Both the position numbers and the translations under genes were made by a program. This document shows, piece by piece, positions 27,455-37,001 of a stretch of DNA of 64,000 bases (within the stretch, counting starts at the first letter, position 1; every line of letters begins with the position of its first letter). Location of the stretch: contig NZ_VCBL01000001.1 in the NCBI RefSeq assembly GCF_007896435.1, positions 2,355,078 to 2,419,077 on the forward strand, read 5' to 3'. This stretch comes from Rummeliibacillus suwonensis. Lineage in GTDB: Bacteria > Bacillota > Bacilli > Bacillales_A > Planococcaceae. Under the pieces are notes generated by a model. That model worked only from the letters and a program-made list of their open reading frames with translations, searched no databases and was not told the DNA's origin.

Positions 27455-27534
27455 CAAAAATAAAAATAGTATGGTAGGAATATAAAATGTTTCCTTAGTG
27501 AAAGACATTTTAATCATCCTATCATGCTATTTTT
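27455..27534 (-). terminator. Long imperfect hairpin terminator after ftsY
   Basis: The minus strand pairs AAAAATAGCATGATAGGA with TCCTACCATACTATTTTT, with an inner AAAATGT/ACATTTT stem, and continues into ATTTTTG. It lies 77 bases after the ftsY stop and ahead of ylxM. The outer arms match the hairpin after sucD at 6182-6226. Confidence 0.7.
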
Positions 27535-27610
27535 AATCTACCAGTAGGAATTTCAGAGCTTTGCGCAAGAAGTAAGAAAACCACTAAAAAACTATATTAT
27601 TAAATCCACT

Positions 27611-28804
27611 TCATTCATCTTCTGTTTTAGCTAATTGCTCATCTATTGCATCGGCAAATAAGCCATATACGTAGCGTTCTGAGTCGAATGGTTGTAGATC
27701 ATCCATTTGTTCTCCAAGGCCAACGAATTTTACTGGAATATGCAATTTGTTACGAATGGCAAGTACAATACCACCTTTTGCAGTACCATCTAATTTGGTC
27801 AACACAATCCCTGTGACATTTGTCGCTTCTTTAAAAATTTGTGCTTGTTGTAGCGCATTTTGTCCTGTAGTGGCATCAAGCGCCAGCAAAACTTCGTGTG
27901 GAGCCGACGGGATTTCCCGGGAAATGACACGATGAATTTTTTCTAGTTCTTTCATCAGATTAACTTTATTTTGCAAACGTCCCGCCGTATCACAAATTAA
28001 AATATCTGCTTTTCTTTTTTTAGCTGCACGAATAGCATCATAGATGACTGCCGCTGGATCTGATCCTTCCGACTGTTTAATCACTTCAACACCGACACGA
28101 TCTCCCCACACTTGTAGTTGGTCGATGGCACCAGCACGAAAAGTGTCCCCTGCCGCAAGCAAGACATCTTTTCCTTGTTGTTTGAAACGATGAGCTAGTT
28201 TGCCGATTGTCGTTGTTTTCCCTACGCCATTAACACCGACAAATAAGATCACCGTTAAATCTCCTTCTTGGATATTTAACTCTGTTATATCCTTTTCTCC
28301 CTGTTCATAGATTTCTACTAGTTTTTCAGAGATTAGCGCTTGTATACCAGCTGTGTCTTTAATGTTTTTACGTTGTACTTCAAATCGTAGCTTATCGGTT
28401 AATTCCATAACCGTTTCTATACCAACGTCTGCTTGAAGCAATAAATCTTCAAGCTCTTCAAAAAATTCTTCATCTACGTGACGATAGCGTGCTACTAAAT
28501 CATTCACCTTTGAAGTAAATGATTGACGCGTTTTGGTTAAACCGGATTTGAATTTTTCTGTAATAGAGAAAGCTGAGAATCCGCGTTTACTTTTTTCTTT
28601 TTTTTCAGATTCCACAACTTCCTGTTGAACTTCTACTTCCAATTCTTCATCAGTTAAATTGTCTTCAGTCGTATCTTCTACTAATTTTTCAGTAGGGTGC
28701 TGCTCATCAGTTATCTCTTCTTCTACCACTTCATCTAAAAGCTCTTCTTGCTCCAGTTTCGTTCCACCCATTAACTTTTCTTTCATACGCTTTAAAAAGC
28801 TCAT
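27611..28804 (-). CDS. ftsY: SRP receptor FtsY
   Basis: Membrane-associated GTPase that receives SRP-ribosome complexes. 397 residues: an acidic N-terminal A region (about 15-70, many Glu), then the NG domain with the P-loop [20 protein letters not shown] near 192, [13 protein letters not shown] near 275 and [11 protein letters not shown] near 336. It is 14 bases downstream of smc. The rnc-smc-ftsY order is conserved in Bacillales. Confidence 0.98.
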   Translation of the reverse strand: MSFLKRMKEKLMGGTKLEQEELLDEVVEEEITDEQHPTEKLVEDTTEDNLTDEELEVEVQQEVVESEKKEKSKRGFSAFSITEKFKSGLTKTRQSFTSKVNDLVARYRHVDEEFFEELEDLLLQADVGIETVMELTDKLRFEVQRKNIKDTAGIQALISEKLVEIYEQGEKDITELNIQEGDLTVILFVGVNGVGKTTTIGKLAHRFKQQGKDVLLAAGDTFRAGAIDQLQVWGDRVGVEVIKQSEGSDPAAVIYDAIRAAKKRKADILICDTAGRLQNKVNLMKELEKIHRVISREIPSAPHEVLLALDATTGQNALQQAQIFKEATNVTGIVLTKLDGTAKGGIVLAIRNKLHIPVKFVGLGEQMDDLQPFDSERYVYGLFADAIDEQLAKTEDE

Positions 28805-28818
28805 ATCATTCCGCTCCT

Positions 28819-31800
28819 TTACCCTAACGATAGAACAGGTTCTTCCTCTTCTAATTTAACAGATACTAATTTAGAAACACCAGACTCCTGCATAGTAATC
28901 CCATATAAAACATCTGCACCTTCCATCGTCCCTTTACGGTGAGTAATAACGATGAATTGTGTTTCGGCACTGAACTTTTTCAAATATTGACTATAACGAG
29001 CCACATTGGATTCGTCAAGAGCTGCCTCTACTTCATCAAGGATACAGAATGGAACGGGGCGTGTTTTTAAAATGGCAAACAATAGTGCAATTGCTGTTAA
29101 CGCTCGTTCCCCACCTGATAATAGACTAAGCCGTTGGAGTTTTTTACCTGGTGGTTGTGCAACAATTTCAATACCCGTTTCAAGCATATTATCTGGATCA
29201 AGTAATTCTAAATCCGCATGGCCACCACCAAATAATTCTCGGAATACATTTTGAAAATGTTTTCGAATGTCATAAAATGTCTCACTAAAGCGATTTGTCA
29301 TTTCTTCATCCATTTCGCGAATCGCTTCATGCAATGTTTCCTGCGCTTCTAGCAAATCATTTCGCTGATTAGATAAAAATGTATGACGTTCAGAAACTGT
29401 CGCATATTCTTCAATCGCACTAATATTGACAGTTCCTAATTCTGTAATGGATTGCTTTAACAATTTAACTTTTCTTCTTGCCGCATCGACATCCATATCA
29501 AGCGATGGCTCAAGTAATGCCTCTTCAAATGTCAATTCATAGTCATTTTCAAGTTGTTTTGCTAAGTTCTCTTGTTCAACATCTAGTCGATTCAGTTTCA
29601 CTTCATAATTACGTAGTCCATCAAGAAGTCCTTGATGGACACGCTGTAATTCTTTTAATTCAATGTCTATTGCGTCAACCTGTTGCTGAATTTCTGTACG
29701 TTGTTGTTTTGTTTGTTCAACTGTTTGAATAAGTTCTTCTCTTCTTTTTTGCAACGCAATGATTTTCTCAGCAATTTCCTTTTCTGATGGACCATCTAGA
29801 TCTCCACCATTCATCAACCATTCTATTTCGCTCGAGATATTTGTAACTTCCTCTGTTGCTTGTTCCAATTGAGAGTTCGCATCCATCACTGTTGATTTTA
29901 GTTGGGACACCTGTTCATTTAAAACAGCCAGTTCAGAGCGTTTTAATGCATAATTTTCTTGTAAAACATCCCGTTCTAATTCACTTTGTTGTTTTAAAAC
30001 ATTTAATTCCTCAACGGTTTGATTGATCTCCTCTAGCTCTTTCGCCAATTCTTCTTTGCGGCGATTAAAATCTGCTAGTTGAGCTTCTAATGTTGTTTGA
30101 CGACCTGATGCATCTTGTTGCTCATCACTGAACATGGATATTCTTAATGATAAACGTTTTGTAGTAGTTTCTAATTCATGATGACGAGTACTCAACTTGA
30201 TCTCTTCAGCACGAATTTCTTCACCTTCTAAACGTAACTGCTCAAGAAGTTCTGATTTTTCTGCTACTTGTTTTTTCCATCCTGCAACTACCGTTTCCGC
30301 CTTTTCTATAGAGAGCTGCATTTGAGCAAGTTGCGAAGTAAGACTTTCAAGTTCTGCTTTACGGCTAAACAAAGATGCTTGCTGTTTGACAGACCCACCT
30401 GTCAATGAGCCGCCTGTATTGACAACATCACCTTCTAAAGTAACGACCCGATAGCGATAACCACATGCTTTTGCTATTTGTGAAGCGCCCTGCAAGTCTT
30501 TTGACACTAGAACATGACCAAGTAAATTTTCTGCTATGGTCCGAAAAGCAGGATCGAAAGTCGCTAGTTCATCAGCTGTATTGATAAAGGATGGATGATT
30601 AGCCACCGTTTGTAAAACATTTGCAGGGATTTTACGAGATTTCATCACATTTTTAGGTAAAAATGTTGCACGTCCGGCATGTTGTTGTTTCAACCATGTA
30701 ATCGCATGACGCGCATCCGCATCTGTTTCAGTCACTACATGTTGCATCGCTGCACCTAGGGCAGTTTCAACAGCTCGAGTATATTCACCATCGACATGGA
30801 TCAATTCTGCGACTGCTCCATGAATACCATGCAATTGCTGCTTTTCACGTGCAATCAGGACAGCTTTAACCCCTTGATAGAATCCAGAAAAGTCAGCTTC
30901 AAGTTCTGCAAGTGTTTCTTGACGAGATTTCATTTGTTGTAAGTGCTGATAACCTTTAAACAGCATTGCCTGTTGATCATCATATTGTTTTTTAGCATGC
31001 TGTACATCTTGTTGGCATTTTTTATATTCTTCAAGCTTTTGTGCAACCTTTTCTTCAATCGTTTGTAGCTTATCAGCAACAATTTGTTGCTCATGCTGTA
31101 ATTCGTTTAGTTCAGTAGCCATTTCTGTTGACTGACTTGAGATTTTCACTGAGTTTTCGGCTTGCTCAGATAATTGTCTTGTAATATTTTTGACTTCGTT
31201 TTTTACCGTTGCTTCTTCATTTAGACGGTCAATGTAAGTATCTTTCCATTTATTAATCTCTGCTTCGATTTCAGAAGTTGAGCGATTCAAGTTATCTTCT
31301 AATTGTTTCACGGTTTTCTTTAAATTTTGAAGCTCTTGTTGGCGTTCTACTAATTGCTTCTCTCTATCTATTTTAGCTTGTTTCCAACTATCACTGGAAC
31401 TTTTAGCCTTTTCCAGAGATTGTTTAAGTTTTGTCAATTGTGTCGTAGCATTCATGCGTTTTTCAGCCATTAACACTTTACGGCCTTCAAATCGTTCAAC
31501 TTCTGCACTGACATCGACAAGTTGATGTTGTGATTCATCCAGTAAATGATCTAGTTCACTTAAATGCTTACGATACTTTGTAATATTGGATTCTTTATCA
31601 GCGATTTGAGCAGCTTGAACCTGTTCTTTTGTGAATAGATCTTGCTTATCCTTAACGACTTTCTCCATCGAACGATTTATTTGTTCCATATCATACACTA
31701 AAACCGCAATATCAATGTCCTTTAATTCATTTGACATTCTCAAATAATCTTCAGCTGCTGACGCTTGAATATGTAATGGTTCGATACGTTTATCGAGCTC

Positions 31801-32388
31801 ATGTAATATATCCAAAACTCGATTCAGGTTATCATCTGTTTCAAATAATTTATGTTCTGCTTTTTGGCGACGTTGTTTATATTTCAATACCCCGGCAGCT
31901 TCTTCAAAAATTGTACGCCGATCATCTGGACGGCTATTCAGTATTTCATCAACTCGTCCTTGAGAAATGATCGAGAAAGCTTCCTTTCCCAATCCCGAAT
32001 CTAAAAACAAATCCGTAATGTCTTTTAACCGACATTGTTGTTTATTGAGCAGATACTCACTATCCCCAGAACGATAGACACGACGAGTAACGCTTACCTC
32101 ATTATATGGGATTGGTAAGCGTTCCTCTTCATTGTCTAAAATTAAGGATACTTCTGCAAAGTTAAGCGGTTTGCGCGAATCACTTCCGGCAAAAATGATA
32201 TCTTCCATTTTTGAACCACGAAGTGACTTAGCTGATTGTTCTCCGAGTACCCACCGAATCGCATCTATCACGTTACTTTTACCACTACCATTTGGACCTA
32301 CAACAGCTGTAACGCCTGGTACAAAGTCTATACCTATTCGATCGGCAAAAGATTTAAAACCAATCACTTCAAGCCGTTTAAGAAACAA
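28819..32388 (-). CDS. smc: Chromosome segregation ATPase SMC
   Basis: Core of the ScpA/ScpB-SMC condensin. 1189 residues with full architecture: an N-terminal ATPase head (VVGPNGSGKSNVIDAIRWVL at 30-49), a coiled coil, a hinge near 500-670 with Gly-rich VNTGGSLTGGSV, the returning coil, and the C-terminal head with signature LSGGERALTAIALLFAI and Walker B FCILDEVEAALDESNV. Two bases separate it from rnc. Confidence 0.98.
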   Translation of the reverse strand: MFLKRLEVIGFKSFADRIGIDFVPGVTAVVGPNGSGKSNVIDAIRWVLGEQSAKSLRGSKMEDIIFAGSDSRKPLNFAEVSLILDNEEERLPIPYNEVSVTRRVYRSGDSEYLLNKQQCRLKDITDLFLDSGLGKEAFSIISQGRVDEILNSRPDDRRTIFEEAAGVLKYKQRRQKAEHKLFETDDNLNRVLDILHELDKRIEPLHIQASAAEDYLRMSNELKDIDIAVLVYDMEQINRSMEKVVKDKQDLFTKEQVQAAQIADKESNITKYRKHLSELDHLLDESQHQLVDVSAEVERFEGRKVLMAEKRMNATTQLTKLKQSLEKAKSSSDSWKQAKIDREKQLVERQQELQNLKKTVKQLEDNLNRSTSEIEAEINKWKDTYIDRLNEEATVKNEVKNITRQLSEQAENSVKISSQSTEMATELNELQHEQQIVADKLQTIEEKVAQKLEEYKKCQQDVQHAKKQYDDQQAMLFKGYQHLQQMKSRQETLAELEADFSGFYQGVKAVLIAREKQQLHGIHGAVAELIHVDGEYTRAVETALGAAMQHVVTETDADARHAITWLKQQHAGRATFLPKNVMKSRKIPANVLQTVANHPSFINTADELATFDPAFRTIAENLLGHVLVSKDLQGASQIAKACGYRYRVVTLEGDVVNTGGSLTGGSVKQQASLFSRKAELESLTSQLAQMQLSIEKAETVVAGWKKQVAEKSELLEQLRLEGEEIRAEEIKLSTRHHELETTTKRLSLRISMFSDEQQDASGRQTTLEAQLADFNRRKEELAKELEEINQTVEELNVLKQQSELERDVLQENYALKRSELAVLNEQVSQLKSTVMDANSQLEQATEEVTNISSEIEWLMNGGDLDGPSEKEIAEKIIALQKRREELIQTVEQTKQQRTEIQQQVDAIDIELKELQRVHQGLLDGLRNYEVKLNRLDVEQENLAKQLENDYELTFEEALLEPSLDMDVDAARRKVKLLKQSITELGTVNISAIEEYATVSERHTFLSNQRNDLLEAQETLHEAIREMDEEMTNRFSETFYDIRKHFQNVFRELFGGGHADLELLDPDNMLETGIEIVAQPPGKKLQRLSLLSGGERALTAIALLFAILKTRPVPFCILDEVEAALDESNVARYSQYLKKFSAETQFIVITHRKGTMEGADVLYGITMQESGVSKLVSVKLEEEEPVLSLG

Positions 32389-32390
32389 AA

Positions 32391-33152
32391 TTAACCCTCC
32401 TGATCATTTGCTAATTGTGCTTTTAAAGCACGCATAGCGCATTGTGCTGCTTTTTGTTCTGCTTCTTTTTTCGATTTACCGTTCCCTACTCCAAGTTCTT
32501 GATTATTCAACAATACTTGAGAGACAAATGTCCGGTTATGCGCTGGACCATTTTCTTTAATGATCTCGTAATGCAATGTACCAGAATTATTTTGTTGCAC
32601 CATTTCTTGTAATTGACTCTTAAAGTCCATCACATGTGAAAATGCGCCGAGCTCAACTTTTGGAAAAACAACTTGTTCCAAAAAGCCAACAACTGTTTCT
32701 AAACCTTGGTCTAAATATAAAGCACCTATAAATGCTTCGAAACAATCCGCAAGTAATGCTGGACGTTCACGACCACCTGTAATCTCTTCCCCTTTACCTA
32801 ATAATACATATCTGCCAAAGTTTAATTCATTAGCAAAAATCACTAGGGATGGCTCACAAACCATTGCTGCACGCAATTTTGTTAGTTCACCTTCAGTCAT
32901 TTTGGGAAATTTAAGGAATAAAAATTTAGAAACAGTTAGCTCAAGCACAGCGTCTCCTAAAAATTCAAGACGTTCATTATCTTCAAAAAGTTTTCTACGA
33001 TGCTCATTCACAAAAGACGAATGTGTAAAAGCATTGTATAACAAATTCGGATTATCAAAGTGCAACTTCAATTGATCCTGTAATTCAACAAATTTTAGAC
33101 GTGCCTGCTCTGAAATTGTGCCATTTTTTGGTGAGAGTCCTTGTATTCTCAT
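32391..33152 (-). CDS. rnc: Ribonuclease III
   Basis: Double-strand RNase for rRNA processing. The start is the ATG at 33152 ([11 protein letters not shown].., 253 residues), 8 bases after AGAAGG. An in-frame TTG at 33161 overlaps the ribosome site. The catalytic signature [14 protein letters not shown] is at 59-72, and a C-terminal double-strand RNA-binding domain begins near 178 ([20 protein letters not shown]). It comes first in rnc-smc-ftsY. Confidence 0.97.
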   Translation of the reverse strand: MRIQGLSPKNGTISEQARLKFVELQDQLKLHFDNPNLLYNAFTHSSFVNEHRRKLFEDNERLEFLGDAVLELTVSKFLFLKFPKMTEGELTKLRAAMVCEPSLVIFANELNFGRYVLLGKGEEITGGRERPALLADCFEAFIGALYLDQGLETVVGFLEQVVFPKVELGAFSHVMDFKSQLQEMVQQNNSGTLHYEIIKENGPAHNRTFVSQVLLNNQELGVGNGKSKKEAEQKAAQCAMRALKAQLANDQEG

Positions 33153-33218
33153 TTTTATCAACCTTCTTATTTTCCATTTGATACATTCTTTAGTTTACCT
33201 TTTTCTTTTACATTGTGC

Positions 33219-33262
33219 AAAAATAAAAAGATAACTTCCCCCACCGGCTAGTAGGGGAAGTC
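33219..33262 (-). terminator. Terminator after acpP
   Basis: The minus strand reads ACTTCCCC, loop, GGGGAAGT (8-bp stem), then TATCTTTTTATTTTT. It closes the fapR-plsX-fabD-fabG-acpP operon. Confidence 0.85.
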
Positions 33263-33286
33263 TAAGTATTGTATGTTATACGTGAA

Positions 33287-33523
33287 TTAGCCGATTTTGC
33301 TTTCGATAAAGCTTACTGCATCACCTACAGTAGCAATTTTTTCTGCATCCTCGTCATCAATTTGCATATCAAATTCTTCTTCGAATTCCATTACTAATTC
33401 TACTACATCTAATGAGTCCGCACCTAAATCATCACGGAAAGAAGCTTCTAGTTTCACTTCACTTTCGTCAACACCTAAACGGTCAACGACAACTTTTGTT
33501 ACACGTTCTAATACTGTTGCCAA
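33287..33523 (-). CDS. acpP: Acyl carrier protein
   Basis: Carries fatty acyl chains on a phosphopantetheine arm. I place the start at a TTG (33523, [20 protein letters not shown].., 78 residues), because GGGAGG lies 8 bases upstream. The GTG three codons earlier overlaps that site. The attachment serine is Ser37 in [11 protein letters not shown]. The protein is highly acidic as expected. It is last in the FapR-regulated operon. Confidence 0.97.
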   Translation of the reverse strand: MATVLERVTKVVVDRLGVDESEVKLEASFRDDLGADSLDVVELVMEFEEEFDMQIDDEDAEKIATVGDAVSFIESKIG

Positions 33524-33581
33524 ATTGTTCACCTCCCCTCAATGATTATATCGAAATCTAGTATATAAGAATAGTTAAAAT

Positions 33582-34328
33582 TCACATAACCATTCCGCCA
33601 TCAACATGCAGTGTTTGCCCCGTCATATAGCTTGCATCATCAGAAGCTAAAAATGCGACAACTTTTGCAACATCTTCTGGTTTACCTAACTTTGCTAATG
33701 GAATTTGGGAAAGCATTTGCGCTTTAATCTCTTCCGGTAGCTCTTCCGTCATTTCAGTGTCGATAAAACCTGGAGCAACTGCATTAACATAAATATTACG
33801 AGCAGCTAATTCTTTTGCAGCGGTTTTAGTAAGACCAATAACACCTGCTTTTGCAGCAACATAGTTTGCTTGACCTGCATTTCCTGCGACTCCCACGATG
33901 GAAGCAATGTTGATAATACGGCCAGCACGCTGTTTCATCATTTGACGTGCAACAGCTTTTGTACAAAGAAAAACACCTTTTAGATTGATGTTCATCACAG
34001 CATCCCAATCTTCTTCTTTCATACGCATTAATAAGTTATCACGCGTAATACCAGCATTGTTCACTAAAATATCAAGTGAACCATAGGTTTCGATAGCCTG
34101 CTTCATAAGTTTAGCGACATCATCTGGATCAGCCACATTTGCTTGAACAGCAATGGCAGCGCCACCGTTTGCTTCTATTTCAGATACAACTTCTTGTGCT
34201 TTTGCCTGATTGCCACTATAGTTTACAACAACTTTAGCGCCAAGTTCGGCTAAATGCAATGCGATTGCACGCCCAATTCCTCTTGAAGCACCTGTAACAA
34301 CGGCTACTTTATTCGATAAGTTTGCCAA
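33582..34328 (-). CDS. fabG: 3-Oxoacyl-[ACP] reductase FabG
   Basis: NADPH-dependent reduction of beta-ketoacyl-ACP in fatty acid elongation. 248-residue short-chain dehydrogenase: [12 protein letters not shown] at 12-23, NNAG at 90-93, and catalytic Ser143, Tyr156 and Lys160 (NYVAAKAG). The start directly abuts the end of fabD, so the two are translationally linked. Confidence 0.97.
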   Translation of the reverse strand: MANLSNKVAVVTGASRGIGRAIALHLAELGAKVVVNYSGNQAKAQEVVSEIEANGGAAIAVQANVADPDDVAKLMKQAIETYGSLDILVNNAGITRDNLLMRMKEEDWDAVMNINLKGVFLCTKAVARQMMKQRAGRIINIASIVGVAGNAGQANYVAAKAGVIGLTKTAAKELAARNIYVNAVAPGFIDTEMTEELPEEIKAQMLSQIPLAKLGKPEDVAKVVAFLASDDASYMTGQTLHVDGGMVM

Positions 34329-35273
34329 TTAAGCCCACTCCTTCGCTGCTTCCAGCACTTGATTAAATGTTGCCTCGTCATATACACAATATGTTTTTAC
34401 TTTACGATCCACTTTTTTCACAAGTCCACTTAGAACTTTACCAGGACCACATTCAATAAAAACGTCCACTCCCTCAGCAAGTAAAGTACGAACAGAATCT
34501 TCCCAAAGAACAGGTGAATACAATTGTTCAACCAGTAGATTTGAAATAACTGAACATGCTGTAACAGGTTGTGCATTAACATTTGCAATAACCGGAATCA
34601 CAGCGTCTTGCATTTGAATCTCCGATAGCATTTGTTGAAGTTTACTAGCAGCTGGACGCATCAATTCTGAATGGAAGGGACCACTAACAACTAAAGAAAT
34701 CACTCGTCTTGCACCTGCTTCTTTGGCTTTTTCAGAAGCCATTTCAACACCTTTAGCAGTACCAGAAATCACAATTTGTCCTGGACAGTTAAGATTAGCC
34801 AGTTGTACGACTTCACCATTTTGTGATACTTCATCTGTCACTTGTTTCAGTACATCACGTTCTAATCCAAGGACAGCAGCCATTGCGCCTTCGCCAGCAG
34901 GTACTGCTTCATTCATGAAAATTCCTCGTTTATGTACTGCTTGAACACCATCAGCAAATGTCATCACACTTGAAGCTACAAGTGCAGCATATTCACCCAA
35001 GCTATGTCCTGCCGTAAAATCAGGTTCGATTCCAGCTCTTTTTAACTTGTCGGCAATCATTACACCTGTAGTCAATAAGGCTGGTTGCGCATGATAAGTT
35101 AAGGTTAACTCTTCCTGAGGACCCTCTAGCATCAATTTTGATAATTCAATTGCTAAAAGTTGATCAGCTTGATCATAAAATTCCTTACATGCAGGCTCAT
35201 TTAGTACGAATTCTTGCCCCATTCCTACCACTTGTGAACCTTGCCCTGGAAAAATAAAAGCAATTTTAGTCAT
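34329..35273 (-). CDS. fabD: Malonyl-CoA:ACP transacylase FabD
   Basis: Loads malonyl groups onto ACP. The start is the ATG at 35273 (MTKIAFIFPGQGSQ.., 314 residues), 7 bases after AAGGGG. Another ATG two codons upstream is too close to the ribosome site. The nucleophile is Ser91 in GHSLGEY, with catalytic His near 200 in SGPFHSELM. It is third in the fapR operon. Confidence 0.97.
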   Translation of the reverse strand: MTKIAFIFPGQGSQVVGMGQEFVLNEPACKEFYDQADQLLAIELSKLMLEGPQEELTLTYHAQPALLTTGVMIADKLKRAGIEPDFTAGHSLGEYAALVASSVMTFADGVQAVHKRGIFMNEAVPAGEGAMAAVLGLERDVLKQVTDEVSQNGEVVQLANLNCPGQIVISGTAKGVEMASEKAKEAGARRVISLVVSGPFHSELMRPAASKLQQMLSEIQMQDAVIPVIANVNAQPVTACSVISNLLVEQLYSPVLWEDSVRTLLAEGVDVFIECGPGKVLSGLVKKVDRKVKTYCVYDEATFNQVLEAAKEWA

Positions 35274-35313
35274 TTTCATTCCCCTTTATATCACAACATA
35301 AAATATGTCTAGA

Positions 35314-36318
35314 TTATTGTTCACTGTCATTCTGCTTAGCATTCGTAATCGTTTGATCAATTGTTGGAATAACATTGTGCTCAACCATTTTACGAGCTTG
35401 ACGAATAGCACTTGCAAAAGCTCTCCCATTAGAAGAACCATGTGCTTTAATGACTGGCGCTTTTAAACCAAATAGTGCTGCACCGCCATATTCTGTATAA
35501 TCCATCTTATTTTTTAGTGCTTTTAAATTGTTTTTCATTAATAATGCTGCCACTTTCGATTTCGTAGAAGCCATAAATGCTTCCTTCATCATTTTGAAGA
35601 CAGCACCTGCTGTACCTTCAATCGTTTTTAACACCATATTTCCCGTAAAACCGTCTGTTACAACTACATCTGCAGCATGATTTAACAATTCACGTGCTTC
35701 AACATTGCCAATAAAGTTTACTGGTGCATCTTTTAACAATGTAAAAGCGTGTTTGGAAAGATCATTTCCTTTTTTATCTTCTGTACCGATATTTAATAAA
35801 CCGACTGTTGGTTTTTGAATACCGCGGACTTGCTTCGCATAAATACTTCCCATGATCGCGTATTGCACTAAATTTTCTGGTTTTGCATCAGCATTTGATC
35901 CTAAATCCAACATATCAAAACCACTACCATCTAGCGTTGGTAATGTCGTTGATAAAGCCGGACGATCAATCCCTTCAATACGATGTACAATAAATAACCC
36001 AGCTGCCATTAATGCACCTGTATTTCCCGCTGAAATACAAGCATCAGCCTCACCGTTTGCAACAGCTTCTGCCATTTTCACCATTGAAGCATCCTTCTTG
36101 CGTCGAACAGCACGAACCGGTTCATCAGTCCCCTCAATGACTTCTTGGCAATCGATGATCGTAATGCGATTCAAATCGTTTAAAAATGGTTGCATTTTTT
36201 CTTTCGAACCATATAGTAGAATTTCCAAATCAGGTGATACTTCTAATGCTTTATAGACACCTTCAATTATGGCCTGTGGCGCATTGTCCCCACCCATACC
36301 ATCTACTGCTAATTTCAT
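35314..36318 (-). CDS. plsX: Phosphate acyltransferase PlsX
   Basis: Makes acyl-phosphate from acyl-ACP for phospholipid synthesis with PlsY. 334 residues. The N-terminal [12 protein letters not shown] and the [17 protein letters not shown] block near 220-236 are family markers. It starts at the base after the fapR stop, which links repressor and first enzyme. Confidence 0.97.
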   Translation of the reverse strand: MKLAVDGMGGDNAPQAIIEGVYKALEVSPDLEILLYGSKEKMQPFLNDLNRITIIDCQEVIEGTDEPVRAVRRKKDASMVKMAEAVANGEADACISAGNTGALMAAGLFIVHRIEGIDRPALSTTLPTLDGSGFDMLDLGSNADAKPENLVQYAIMGSIYAKQVRGIQKPTVGLLNIGTEDKKGNDLSKHAFTLLKDAPVNFIGNVEARELLNHAADVVVTDGFTGNMVLKTIEGTAGAVFKMMKEAFMASTKSKVAALLMKNNLKALKNKMDYTEYGGAALFGLKAPVIKAHGSSNGRAFASAIRQARKMVEHNVIPTIDQTITNAKQNDSEQ

Positions 36319-36894
36319 CTATTTTTCACCCTTACCTTTCGTGCGATACATTTCGAATTGCCCCGTAAAAACTGTGTTTCCATCGACCGTAGAGGTAACG
36401 GTGACAAACGTACGATTTCTATCATTATCTTTGCCCGTAACAACCGCTTTAGATATGACACGTTGACCAGCCTTTACTGGTTTCAAAAAATAAATATCAG
36501 AATGTACTGTTAAAGCTAAATCATCATTAATAACAGCAACTGCTAAGGAATTGGCTTGAGCAAATAAATGGTGACCTCTCGCAATGCCGTTTCTTTGAAA
36601 GACATGTTCTTCTCCGACATCAAAGATTGACAGAGCACGTTCATCCAATTCAATATCGATAATTTCGCCAATTACTTCATCTATCGGTAATGTTTTGACC
36701 TCATTTTCAAAATTATTGGCGGCAACATCCTTAATCCGTTCCCGTAATTCTGGAATGGATAATTCCATACGATCCAATCTAATCGTCTGAACACTAACTT
36801 TAAACTTTGTAGCAAGCTGTTCATCTGTGACGAATGGGTTTTCTTGAATGGTTTGCTGCAATAATAGTTGTCGTTCTTTTTTTGAGTACTTCAT
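36319..36894 (-). CDS. fapR: FapR, malonyl-CoA-responsive repressor of lipid synthesis
   Basis: Repressor released from DNA by malonyl-CoA. The start is the ATG at 36894 ([12 protein letters not shown].., 191 residues), behind AAGGGGTGA. A DeoR-like helix-turn-helix occupies about 20-50 ([20 protein letters not shown]). A hot-dog-fold effector domain follows ([17 protein letters not shown] near 105). A palindromic FapR site lies just upstream at 36918-36934, so it represses its own operon. Confidence 0.96.
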   Translation of the reverse strand: MKYSKKERQLLLQQTIQENPFVTDEQLATKFKVSVQTIRLDRMELSIPELRERIKDVAANNFENEVKTLPIDEVIGEIIDIELDERALSIFDVGEEHVFQRNGIARGHHLFAQANSLAVAVINDDLALTVHSDIYFLKPVKAGQRVISKAVVTGKDNDRNRTFVTVTSTVDGNTVFTGQFEMYRTKGKGEK

Positions 36895-36917
36895 ATTATT
36901 TTCGTCACCCCTTAATA

Positions 36918-36934
36918 TTAGCACTTGGTACTAA
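36918..36934. promoter_or_regulatory. FapR operator overlapping the fapR promoter
   Basis: TTAGCACTTGGTACTAA is a near-perfect 17-base palindrome close to the known FapR consensus TTAGTACCTRRTACTAA. On the minus strand it lies directly downstream of a TATACT -10-like box (about 36938-36943) and 24 bases before the fapR start. Confidence 0.85.
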
Positions 36935-37001
36935 CATCAGTATATAAATATAAAAAAGAGAATGCAAGTGTTGTTTTTTAGCCTCCCTGCATTCTCTAAT
37001 A

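Noticed and set aside
35852-36256. 134-codon frame antisense to plsX
   Set aside because: Codon composition mirrors plsX and there is no ribosome site; typical antisense shadow.
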